Below, piece by piece: positions 1-5,031 of a stretch of 6,107 nt of DNA. The translations under genes were made by a program, and so were the position numbers. Source of the stretch: Bacteroidota bacterium (lineage in GTDB: Bacteria > Bacteroidota > Bacteroidia > Chitinophagales > Chitinophagaceae). Numbering within the stretch: position 1 is the stretch's first letter; each line of letters opens with the position of its first letter. The notes below the pieces were generated by a model. That model ran no database searches and was not told where the DNA came from. It saw only the letters and a program-made list of their open reading frames with translations. The stretch lies in the NCBI GenBank assembly GCA_023390215.1, contig JAEWDG010000163.1, forward strand, positions 1 to 6,107, given 5' to 3'.

Positions 1-592
1 GTGAAGCGTCACAGATCATCAACATTTCCGGAAACCTCCTGCGCATTTCAATAGGAAGATGCCACATCGGAGCATTTCGGTACTGAGAATTTCCATAGGA
101 TGAGAATCCGCGGTGGATCATGCCAAGGTCTTCAACACCTGCTTTCTTCATTCTTTCAATAGCGCCGATCCAAAGATCAAGATCCGGATTGATGGGATTT
201 TTAATCAGCACCGGAACCTGTATCCCCTTTAATGCATCAGCGATTTCCTGTACACTGAATGGATTTACCGTTGTTCTTGCACCGATCCACAACACATCAA
301 TACCGTTATCGAGCGCTTCTTCCACATGCTTTGCTGTAGCTACTTCAACCGTAGTGAGAATATTGAATTCTTTTTTAGCCCTGGCCATCCATTTGAGGCC
401 CACTGATCCGATTCCTTCAAACATGCCGGGTTTGGTACGCGGTTTCCAGACACCGGCCCGGAATATATCCAACTTTCCAGTGGCTGCCAGCCTGCGGGCG
501 GTTTCCATAACCTGGTCTTCTGTTTCAGCACTGCATGGACCGCTGATCAATAGAGGCCTTTTATTCCAAATCTCTTTCAATTTCTTTTCCAT
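1..592 (-). CDS. DAHP synthase (3-deoxy-7-phosphoheptulonate synthase), 5' part, truncated by window edge
   Basis: The first enzyme of the shikimate pathway: it condenses phosphoenolpyruvate and erythrose 4-phosphate to DAHP in the cytoplasm. The start is the ATG at 590-592; an in-frame TAG lies upstream near 629-631 and no other start codon lies between. The 197 complete codons contain the signatures of the DAHP/KDO8P synthase TIM barrel: GPCSAE (residues 18-23, PEP site), RAGVWKPRTKPGMFEGIG (45-62), LWIGARTT (101-108), IKNP (130-133), HRGFS (160-164) and the beginning of CDASH at the edge. The C-terminus is outside the window. In Bacteroidota, proteins of this type often carry a C-terminal chorismate mutase domain (family knowledge), so a bifunctional enzyme is possible but not visible here. 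It lies downstream, on the same strand, of a terminator at 700-728, so it probably has its own promoter in the AT-rich 593-700 stretch. Confidence 0.93.
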   Translation of the reverse strand, partial: MEKKLKEIWNKRPLLISGPCSAETEDQVMETARRLAATGKLDIFRAGVWKPRTKPGMFEGIGSVGLKWMARAKKEFNILTTVEVATAKHVEEALDNGIDVLWIGARTTVNPFSVQEIADALKGIQVPVLIKNPINPDLDLWIGAIERMKKAGVEDLGMIHRGFSSYGNSQYRNAPMWHLPIEMRRRFPEMLMICDAS

Positions 593-699
593 CTCTGCTG
601 TAAAATTAAGGTTTGGATCCCAAGGCTATTTATTCACTCTTTTGCAGGTAGCACATTATGCTCACATCTACTTACATATATAATATATTATATGGAATT

Positions 700-728
700 A
701 AAAAAACAGGAATCGTAGTGAATTCCTG
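700..728 (-). terminator. Rho-independent terminator
   Basis: On the minus strand a perfect 7-bp stem (CAGGAAT at 722-728, ATTCCTG at 707-713) with an 8-nt loop is followed by seven Ts (700-706). It would end transcripts coming from the lipoprotein gene or from the candidate RNA, and it separates them from the DAHP synthase gene, whose start codon is about 108 nt further on. A second possible stem at 719-738 shares part of its sequence and would compete with it. Confidence 0.72.
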
Positions 729-740
729 AGTCGAATTCAT

Positions 741-761
741 AAAAAATCCGGTGGGGCCGGA
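741..761 (-). terminator. Possible Rho-independent terminator (short stem)
   Basis: On the minus strand TCCGG (757-761) pairs with CCGGA (747-751) around a 5-nt CCCCA loop, followed by six Ts (741-746). The stem is short but all but one pair is G-C. It may be a terminator or simply one stem of the structured segment around it. Confidence 0.45.
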
Positions 762-867
762 ACAGGTTGTTGAATCCTTATCTGGAATTTCGTTAATGTC
801 CGTAGGTTACATCAAAACCGGGACTGCGCCTGAGGTGGGAAGTCTCAAGACTAACAGCAGCCTGGGT

Positions 868-900
868 AAAAAGGAAAAGCCACCCTTGCGGATGGCTTCC
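868..900 (-). terminator. Strong GCAA-capped hairpin with T-rich tail, probable terminator of the lipoprotein gene
   Basis: On the minus strand AAGCCATCC (890-898) pairs with GGGTGGCTT (877-885) with one G-U pair and a GNRA-type GCAA loop. A further GG/CC clamp sits outside a two-base bulge, and the hairpin is followed by TTCC and five Ts (868-872). It begins 70 nt after the lipoprotein stop codon at 970, a reasonable distance for that gene's terminator. The T-run is interrupted by CC, so efficiency is uncertain. Confidence 0.48.
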
Positions 901-969
901 CGATTGCTTGTCTAGTAAAGATTTATTCCCTTGCTTTCCGACAGCCAGAAAAGCTGGGCCTAAACGTTC

Positions 970-1188
970 TTAGTGTTTAGTAGTATCAACCGGAGTTGAG
1001 GTAGTTGTTGTTTTTACAGTAGTATCAGTTACGATAGTCTTAGCTGTATCTGGAGCTGAAGGAGTTTCTGCAGGAGCTACAGTATGAGTTGTATCAGAAC
1101 CTGTAGTGGTTGTTTCTTCAGTTTTTTTCTCGTCGTTACAAGCTACGAAGGACGCAGCGATAAGTGCAATTGCAAAGAACTTTTTCAT
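970..1188 (-). CDS. Small Thr-rich lipoprotein (72 aa), function unknown
   Basis: The protein starts MKKFFAIALIAASFVAC and then turns hydrophilic: a short basic N-terminus, a hydrophobic stretch and an FVAC lipobox with Cys17 as the probable lipidation site, so it should be a signal peptidase II substrate anchored in an envelope membrane. The mature part (55 residues) is dominated by Thr, Asp, Lys and Pro and has no recognisable domain. It contains D-T-T three times and D-T-A once, matching the Bacteroidota O-glycosylation motif D(S/T)(A/I/L/M/T/V). I chose the ATG at 1186-1188 rather than an upstream in-frame ATG (1297-1299) because the signal peptide begins exactly here and the A-rich AACAAAACCAA just upstream is typical for the phylum; the extension would bury the signal sequence. 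It is transcribed divergently from the sigma factor gene. Its function cannot be told from sequence; a link to the sigma system is only suggested by position. Confidence 0.82.
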   Translation of the reverse strand: MKKFFAIALIAASFVACNDEKKTEETTTTGSDTTHTVAPAETPSAPDTAKTIVTDTTVKTTTTSTPVDTTKH

Positions 1189-1193
1189 TTGGT

Positions 1194-1221
1194 TTTGTTG
1201 TTTAATTAAAATTATAATTTG
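1194..1221 (+). promoter_or_regulatory. Weak candidate promoter for the sigma/protease operon
   Basis: TTTG at 1194-1197 is followed after about 15 bp by TATAATTTG (1213-1221). This resembles the Bacteroidota TTTG / TAnnTTTG pair, with the second element off by one base in spacing. It would give a 5' UTR of about 100 nt that includes the inverted repeat. It overlaps the lipoprotein gene's leader on the other strand. Confidence 0.25.
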
Positions 1222-1246
1222 AGCATTAATACAGGGATTAAAAAAA

Positions 1247-1297
1247 GGTAACCCGGTTTTCTTAAAAAAACTTTTATTTTCTTTGGACTGGGTTACC
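1247..1297. repeat. Inverted repeat in the divergent lipoprotein/sigma intergenic region
   Basis: GGTAACCC at 1247-1254 is perfectly complementary to GGGTTACC at 1290-1297, and pairing can extend inward with wobbles on the plus-strand RNA. The arms are 35 bp apart. On the minus strand the second arm is followed directly by seven Ts (1240-1246), giving an attenuator- or terminator-like look ahead of the lipoprotein gene. It could equally be a two-half-site operator shared by the two divergent genes. Confidence 0.5.
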
Positions 1298-1301
1298 AAA
1301 T

Positions 1302-1334
1302 ATGAAAAAACGTATTAAATCAACGAATCAGTGA
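1302..1334 (+). CDS. Possible 10-codon upstream ORF overlapping the sigma factor start
   Basis: An ATG at 1302 opens a 10-residue reading frame, MKKRIKSTNQ, whose TGA (1332-1334) overlaps the GTG start of the sigma gene as GTGA. Such an overlap is a classic layout for translational coupling, and it could compensate for the weak GTG start. The peptide is lysine/arginine-rich and has no family. It may also be chance; there is no independent evidence that it is translated. Confidence 0.25.
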   Translation: MKKRIKSTNQ

Positions 1335-1897
1335 GTAGTTCGCAGGAAGAAAGGCATTTACTGGAAGGGCTGGCAAGGGAAGATCACGCGGTTGTTGAAC
1401 AGATATACCGGCAAAATTATCCCATCATCCAAAGCCTGGTTATTAATAACAATGGTACAATAGACGATGCTGCGGATGTGTTTCAGGAATCGATGATCGT
1501 GTTGTTTGAAAAAGCGAAGCAGCCAGATTTTGAACTTAACTGCCTGATTAAGACGTATTTATATTCTGTGGCCCGTCGCCTTTGGTTAAAAAGGTTACAA
1601 CAGATGCAAAGGTTTGGGAGGGCATCAGATCTTGCTTTAGAAACGGTTTCGGTAGATGAGGACCTGGAAGCACACGAAAAGAAACAGAAAGATTTTAGCC
1701 TGATGGATGCCGCTATGGCAAAAATCGGCGAACCCTGTAAAACGATACTTGAGGCCTATTATATTCATAAAAAGCCAATGCTTCAAATAGCAGAGGAGTT
1801 TGGATATACGAACGCCGACAATGCCAAAACCCAGAAATACAAATGCCTGGTGAGGTTAAAAAAACTATTTTTTGCTCAGTATAAAAACGCTGATTAG
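1331..1897 (+). CDS. ECF-family RNA polymerase sigma factor (188 aa)
   Basis: A group 4 (ECF) sigma-70 factor that would direct RNA polymerase to a small regulon. Region 2 spans about residues 18-90, with the acidic core-binding part DDAADVFQESMIVLFEKAK (45-63) and the promoter-melting / -10 recognition part IKTYLYSVARRLWLKRL (73-89). A charged linker (about 105-121) leads to region 4 (about 122-180), whose helix-turn-helix MLQIAEEFGYTNADNAKTQ (150-168) has the form usual in Bacteroidota. There is no extra C-terminal domain; the length is normal for the class. The start is a GTG: an in-frame TAA at 1316-1318 excludes a longer form, and the next ATG (codon 55) would remove most of region 2. 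The stop codon abuts the ATG of the downstream anti-sigma/protease gene, so the two are almost certainly one transcript and the downstream protein is the likely regulator. Confidence 0.93.
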   Translation: MSSSQEERHLLEGLAREDHAVVEQIYRQNYPIIQSLVINNNGTIDDAADVFQESMIVLFEKAKQPDFELNCLIKTYLYSVARRLWLKRLQQMQRFGRASDLALETVSVDEDLEAHEKKQKDFSLMDAAMAKIGEPCKTILEAYYIHKKPMLQIAEEFGYTNADNAKTQKYKCLVRLKKLFFAQYKNAD

Positions 1898-3037
1898 ATG
1901 GAAGACACTTTATTAATGGACGCTGCGGAGAGATTTGCAAAGGGTGAAATGTCATCAGAGGAGAGGATCTATTTTGAGGAACTCCGGAAAAATAATCCTG
2001 AACTGGACCAGGCTGTTGTTGAACACCTGTTTTTCCTGAATGAACTGGACAACTTTGGAAAATCCCGCCATTTCCGTCATCTGCTGCATGAAACGGAAAC
2101 CAAACTGGTTGACGAAGGCATAATAAAAAAATCTCCGCTTCAGGGAAAATCGAAACTTGTTTATTTCTGGCAGCGTTCGAAACGCACTATTGCCGTTGCC
2201 GCTTCTATCGCCGGCATCATCTCTGTTTTTAGTATCGCACTTATCGCTTCGCTCAATACGCATAAAGATCAAAAACTAAGCTTGCTTGTAAGCCGGGTTT
2301 CCGAACAGGATAATACTTTAAAACAACAAAGGGAAGAAATAAAAGACATTAAAGAGAAAACTGATAAAATCGAAGCCCTGCAACATGATGAAAAAGTTCC
2401 GGCTCCGAGGATAGAAGCGCGTTTCCGTGCAACCGGGTTTATGATCGATGCTTCAAATAACTATATCGTTACCAATGCACATGTGGTAAAAGAAGCGTTG
2501 CATAAGCTCATTATTGAAAATAATAAAGGCGAACAATATGTTGCCGAAGCGATTTACACAGATTTCGCCACCGACATTGCTATACTGAAAGTAAAAGATC
2601 AAACCTTTAAAAAACTTCCTCCCCTGCCTTACAGTATTCGTAAATCGAATGCGGATTTGGGGGAACAGGTATTTATGCTGGGTTTCCCGAAACAGGAAAT
2701 CGTGTATGGCGAAGGTTATATCTCAGCAAAGAACGGTTTCCGTATGGATACGATCTATTGCCAGCTCGCTACCTCCGCTAATGAGGGCAATTCGGGATCT
2801 CCGGTGATAAATAAGAATGGAGAGTTGCTGGGTATCGTTACAAGTATGGAAAATAATGCGGCAGGCGTTGTATTCGCGATCAAATCTGCCAATATATACC
2901 GCGCCATTGAAAACGTGAAAAAGATGAAAGATCATGATGACATTAAGATCAATGCCCAACCTTCATTGAAAGGTATGGACCGGGTAAGCCAGATCAAAAA
3001 AGTTGAAGATTATGTTTTCCAGGTTAAAGGAAACTAA
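1898..3037 (+). CDS. Membrane protein combining anti-sigma-like domain and trypsin/HtrA-type serine protease domain (379 aa)
   Basis: Four parts are visible. Residues 8-50 (ERFAKGEMSSEERIYFEELR, then NPEL) resemble the N-terminal helical domain of anti-sigma factors. A transmembrane helix at about 97-119 follows the basic WQRSKR, which predicts N-terminus in the cytoplasm and C-terminus in the periplasm. Residues about 124-165 are charged and heptad-like, probably a coiled coil. Residues about 175-340 form a chymotrypsin-fold peptidase with a complete triad: His195 in TNAHVV, Asp226 in ATDIAIL and Ser299 in EGNSGSP. There is no PDZ domain, unlike DegP/DegS; after the protease only about 40 residues remain. 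The gene starts on the base after the sigma stop codon (TAGATG), so it is probably the cognate regulator: the N-terminal part would bind the sigma factor and the periplasmic protease part would sense or cut something in the envelope. Domain calls for the protease are firm; the anti-sigma role is inferred from the pattern and position. Confidence 0.88.
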   Translation: MEDTLLMDAAERFAKGEMSSEERIYFEELRKNNPELDQAVVEHLFFLNELDNFGKSRHFRHLLHETETKLVDEGIIKKSPLQGKSKLVYFWQRSKRTIAVAASIAGIISVFSIALIASLNTHKDQKLSLLVSRVSEQDNTLKQQREEIKDIKEKTDKIEALQHDEKVPAPRIEARFRATGFMIDASNNYIVTNAHVVKEALHKLIIENNKGEQYVAEAIYTDFATDIAILKVKDQTFKKLPPLPYSIRKSNADLGEQVFMLGFPKQEIVYGEGYISAKNGFRMDTIYCQLATSANEGNSGSPVINKNGELLGIVTSMENNAAGVVFAIKSANIYRAIENVKKMKDHDDIKINAQPSLKGMDRVSQIKKVEDYVFQVKGN

Positions 3038-3061
3038 GCTAGTCAACCATTGAGCAAAAAG

Positions 3062-3089
3062 AAAAGGGATTTCAATGAAATCCCTTTTT
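3062..3089. terminator. Bidirectional Rho-independent terminator
   Basis: GGGATTTC (3066-3073) and GAAATCCC (3077-3084) form an 8-bp perfect stem around AAT, extended by four A-T pairs. Five Ts (3085-3089) follow on the plus strand. On the minus strand the stem is followed by TTTTCTTTTT. It lies 25 bp after the protease gene and 14 bp after the convergent nucleotidyltransferase gene, so it serves both. Confidence 0.9.
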
Positions 3090-3102
3090 ATTTAAATACA
3101 TT

Positions 3103-4002
3103 TTACATCCATAATGAGGGTGGATAAGTACCGTTTCGAACAAGTGTATCAATATTTGATTTTACCGTGGGCGCGTCTTCTTTATACGTAACGCCAAACC
3201 ATTGTGCCAGTGTGGGTATCACTTTAATCGTATCACCTTCTTTTTTGATAAACTCATCTGCGATCAGTGGAATGAAAAACTCAGCTTTTATATTTCCCAT
3301 ATTTGCTGTAACAAACGCTTCGAACTGTGGTTTTGCTTTTGTAAACACCGAAGGATGAAAACACCAGAAATTCATCGACACACTTGAGTTCGCCGGCACC
3401 TCGTGCTTTTCACCATGCTCTTCGTATACTACCCGACCATTATCGTTGTAAATGGACGTGCGCTCATTAATGGCAACAAGGTTGTAGTTTTCATCTACCT
3501 GGCACACGCCACGACTAACTGTACCGAAAGTACTCAGTGTTTTATCCAGCTGGTATCCGATTATGGCATAGGTGTGTTCGTTACATTCGTTCCTCAAAAA
3601 ATCGGCGGCTTTTTTAAATGCATCAGGACCGTAGTAATCATCCGCATTGATCACAGCAAATGGTTCATTGATCTGTTCTGCGGCACAAAGAACCGCATGA
3701 CCTGTACCCCAGGGCTTTGTTCTGTCCTCAGGTATCCTGCCACCAGGAACATAACTATCCATTTCCTGGTACACATAACCGGTTTCTATTTTTCCTTTAA
3801 GTTTGTTTTCAAAGTTTGCTTTAAAATTTTCCGCAAAATCTTTTCTGATAATAAAAACAACTTTACCAAAACCTGCGCGGATCGCATCAAAAATGGAATA
3901 GTCCATGATCGTTTCTCCCGAAGGTCCAAATCCTTCAGTTTGTTTCATGCTGCCATAACGACTTGCCATACCTGCGGCCAGTATCAAAAGGGTTGGTTTC
4001 AT
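3103..4002 (-). CDS. Sugar-phosphate nucleotidyltransferase family protein (299 aa)
   Basis: A cytoplasmic enzyme of the NTP_transferase (GT-A-like Rossmann) family, which joins a sugar 1-phosphate and a nucleoside triphosphate to make an NDP-sugar and pyrophosphate. The N-terminal nucleotide-binding signature is seen as LAAGMASRYGSMKQ (8-21), followed by GFGPSGETIMDYS (24-36); WGTGHAVL (98-105) and the metal-binding INADDYYG (118-125) match the family's base- and Mg-binding loops. The length fits single-domain members; no left-handed beta-helix acyltransferase domain follows. The precise sugar (glucose, mannose, MurNAc or another) cannot be read from the sequence. The ATG at 4000-4002 directly precedes the signature by the usual few residues. 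It is convergent with the protease gene and divergent from the PLP enzyme gene, only 13 bp from that gene's longest possible start, so it stands alone as a transcription unit. Confidence 0.88.
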   Translation of the reverse strand: MKPTLLILAAGMASRYGSMKQTEGFGPSGETIMDYSIFDAIRAGFGKVVFIIRKDFAENFKANFENKLKGKIETGYVYQEMDSYVPGGRIPEDRTKPWGTGHAVLCAAEQINEPFAVINADDYYGPDAFKKAADFLRNECNEHTYAIIGYQLDKTLSTFGTVSRGVCQVDENYNLVAINERTSIYNDNGRVVYEEHGEKHEVPANSSVSMNFWCFHPSVFTKAKPQFEAFVTANMGNIKAEFFIPLIADEFIKKEGDTIKVIPTLAQWFGVTYKEDAPTVKSNIDTLVRNGTYPPSLWM

Positions 4003-4015
4003 TTAATTACTTTTA

Positions 4016-4960
4016 ATGTTTGTTCCATTTCAGCTTGGCAAAAATAATGCAACGATATTGAAAAACCGATTGAACATCCAACAGCCAGGGATAACTGAAT
4101 TAAACGATCCGTTATTTTCAAAAAAAAGAATATCTGTATCAGTTGCCAGGCTTGACGAAATACATCCACAGATTTCCGGTAATAAATATTATAAGTTGCG
4201 CTGCTACCTCGATCAGTTCAGTGCATCAGGATGCAGTGAACTGTTTACGTTTGGCGGGCCGTATTCTAATCACCTGCATGCGTTTGCATTCGCTTCAAAC
4301 CTGTTAGGAATAAAAGCAGGGGCTTATGTTCGCGGAGAAAAGCCCGCTATGTTATCTTCTACCCTTCAGGATTGTTTATCCAATGGCCTTAAACTAATAT
4401 TTCTTTCGCGATCAACTTATAATGAGAAAAAAGAAGCAGCCATATCTAGCCACGTGATGAGCGACCAGTTTTTGATACCCGAGGGTGGATTCGGTAAGAA
4501 AGGCGTAGAAGGCGCCCGCCAGATCTATAAGGATATACAGGGAGAAAATTATACGCATATTCTTGCAGCATGTGGAACAGGAACCATGATCGCCGGTTTG
4601 CTGGAAGAAGCGAAATCCGCACAACAAATTATAGGTATTCCCGTGCTTAAAGGTTTTTTTCGCTTATCTGCAGATATATTCTCACTTCTCGGGATAGAAA
4701 ACGATGTAAGGCTAAGGATTTTTCACGATTACAGCTTTGGGGGATATGCCAGGTATGATAAAGATCTGTTGGCATTCATGAATACATGGTATAATCGGTT
4801 TGAACTCCCTTCTGATTTTATTTATACCGGTAAATTATTTTTTGCGGTAAATGATATGATAGAAAATAACTACTTCCCCAGCGGATCCAGGATCATGATC
4901 ATTCACAGCGGAGGCTTACAGGGAAACCGGTCACTACCTGAAGGATCACTTCTTTTTTAA
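4016..4960 (+). CDS. PLP-dependent ACC deaminase / D-cysteine desulfhydrase family protein (up to 314 aa)
   Basis: A fold-type II PLP enzyme related to 1-aminocyclopropane-1-carboxylate deaminase and D-cysteine desulfhydrase, which deaminate small amino acids to an oxo acid and ammonia (plus sulfide for cysteine). Visible motifs: RLDEIHPQISGNKYYKL (45-61) with the Schiff-base Lys57; FGGPYSNHLHAFA (79-91), containing the Ser-Asn pair of the active site; PEGG (155-158); the phosphate-binding ACGTGT loop (185-190); and HSGGLQG (297-303). The family's ACC-specific residues cannot be judged by eye, and many Bacteroidota members are of unproven substrate. The start is uncertain: ATG 4016 gives 14 residues that look unlike protein family sequence and overlap the likely promoter zone of the divergent gene. 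TTG at 4058 (LKNRLNIQQPG) fits the usual family N-terminus better. I keep the ATG coordinate as the outer limit. Confidence 0.86.
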   Translation: MFVPFQLGKNNATILKNRLNIQQPGITELNDPLFSKKRISVSVARLDEIHPQISGNKYYKLRCYLDQFSASGCSELFTFGGPYSNHLHAFAFASNLLGIKAGAYVRGEKPAMLSSTLQDCLSNGLKLIFLSRSTYNEKKEAAISSHVMSDQFLIPEGGFGKKGVEGARQIYKDIQGENYTHILAACGTGTMIAGLLEEAKSAQQIIGIPVLKGFFRLSADIFSLLGIENDVRLRIFHDYSFGGYARYDKDLLAFMNTWYNRFELPSDFIYTGKLFFAVNDMIENNYFPSGSRIMIIHSGGLQGNRSLPEGSLLF

Positions 4961-5012
4961 AGATGTTAACAGGAAATCTTTCTGTATAGCAGGAATTTGA
5001 AAAGACAGAGGC

Positions 5013-5020
5013 TATTTTTG
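5013..5020 (+). promoter_or_regulatory. Bacteroidota -7 element (TATTTTTG) ahead of the secreted-protein gene
   Basis: TATTTTTG is an exact match to the Bacteroidota consensus TAnnTTTG and lies 11 bp before the ATG at 5032. A TTTG at 4996-4999 could act as the -33 element, but the spacing (13 bp) is shorter than usual. If used, transcription would start only a few bases before the ATG, giving a nearly leaderless mRNA. Confidence 0.42.
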
Positions 5021-5031
5021 TCGCCGAAACC

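Larger units (their letters stand above)
700..960 (-). ncRNA. Candidate structured RNA or long structured 3' UTR
   Basis: Read on the minus strand, this segment follows the lipoprotein stop codon and ends in a terminator at 700-728. It contains a 9-bp hairpin capped by a GCAA tetraloop (877-898), a small AGTC/GACT hairpin (841-852), a TCCGG/CCGGA hairpin followed by six Ts (741-761) and the final CAGGAAT/ATTCCTG terminator. All three minus frames are interrupted by stops, so it is not a normal gene. The density of stems and a proper terminator suggest a small RNA of up to about 260 nt, but the same pattern could be a leader or 3' UTR with several weak terminators. I could not match it to tmRNA, RNase P RNA or SRP RNA: their signature motifs are absent. 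6S RNA cannot be excluded by eye. The 5' end is a guess and no clear promoter was found. Confidence 0.33.
593..969. other. Gene-free 377-bp intergenic region
   Basis: No convincing protein gene lies here. The part next to the DAHP synthase start (593-700) is AT-rich and includes a 16-bp all-A/T palindrome at 678-693; it presumably holds that gene's minus-strand promoter, but I see no clear TAnnTTTG element (TAGCCTTG on the minus strand at 631-638 is one base off). The part from 700 to about 960 is richer in G+C and, read on the minus strand, carries three hairpins followed by T-runs. It is listed separately as a candidate RNA. Confidence 0.7.

Noticed and set aside
120..683. 187-codon plus-strand ORF over the DAHP synthase gene
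   Set aside because: It is the antisense shadow of a gene with clear family motifs on the minus strand; its translation shows no recognisable family.
678..693. 16-bp perfect palindrome ATATAATATATTATAT
   Set aside because: Made only of A and T in an AT-rich promoter zone; such palindromes arise easily by chance and no second copy was seen.
845..875. AGCAGCC-containing stretch reminiscent of bacterial SRP RNA
   Set aside because: The GGAA tetraloop hairpin and the upstream GTCAGG motif of 4.5S RNA are missing, so the resemblance is superficial.
796..915. 39-codon plus-strand ORF (starts MSVGYIKTG) inside the gene-free region
   Set aside because: No promoter or family is visible, and it runs opposite the hairpins of the structured segment; more likely chance than a small protein, though not excluded.
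1189..1299. 37-residue N-terminal extension of the lipoprotein gene from the ATG at 1297-1299
   Set aside because: It would place the signal peptide and lipobox internally and would run through the inverted repeat; the ATG at 1188 fits a lipoprotein start.
1955..2272. 105-codon minus-strand ORF over the anti-sigma/protease gene
   Set aside because: Antisense shadow without family features, within a well supported plus-strand gene.
3403..4047. 214-codon plus-strand ORF opposite the nucleotidyltransferase
   Set aside because: Antisense shadow; Cys/Phe/Thr-rich translation with no domain, while the minus strand encodes a clear enzyme.
4955..4978. AAAGAT / ATCTTT hairpin after the PLP enzyme gene
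   Set aside because: Six A/T-rich pairs without a T-run; too weak to call a terminator.
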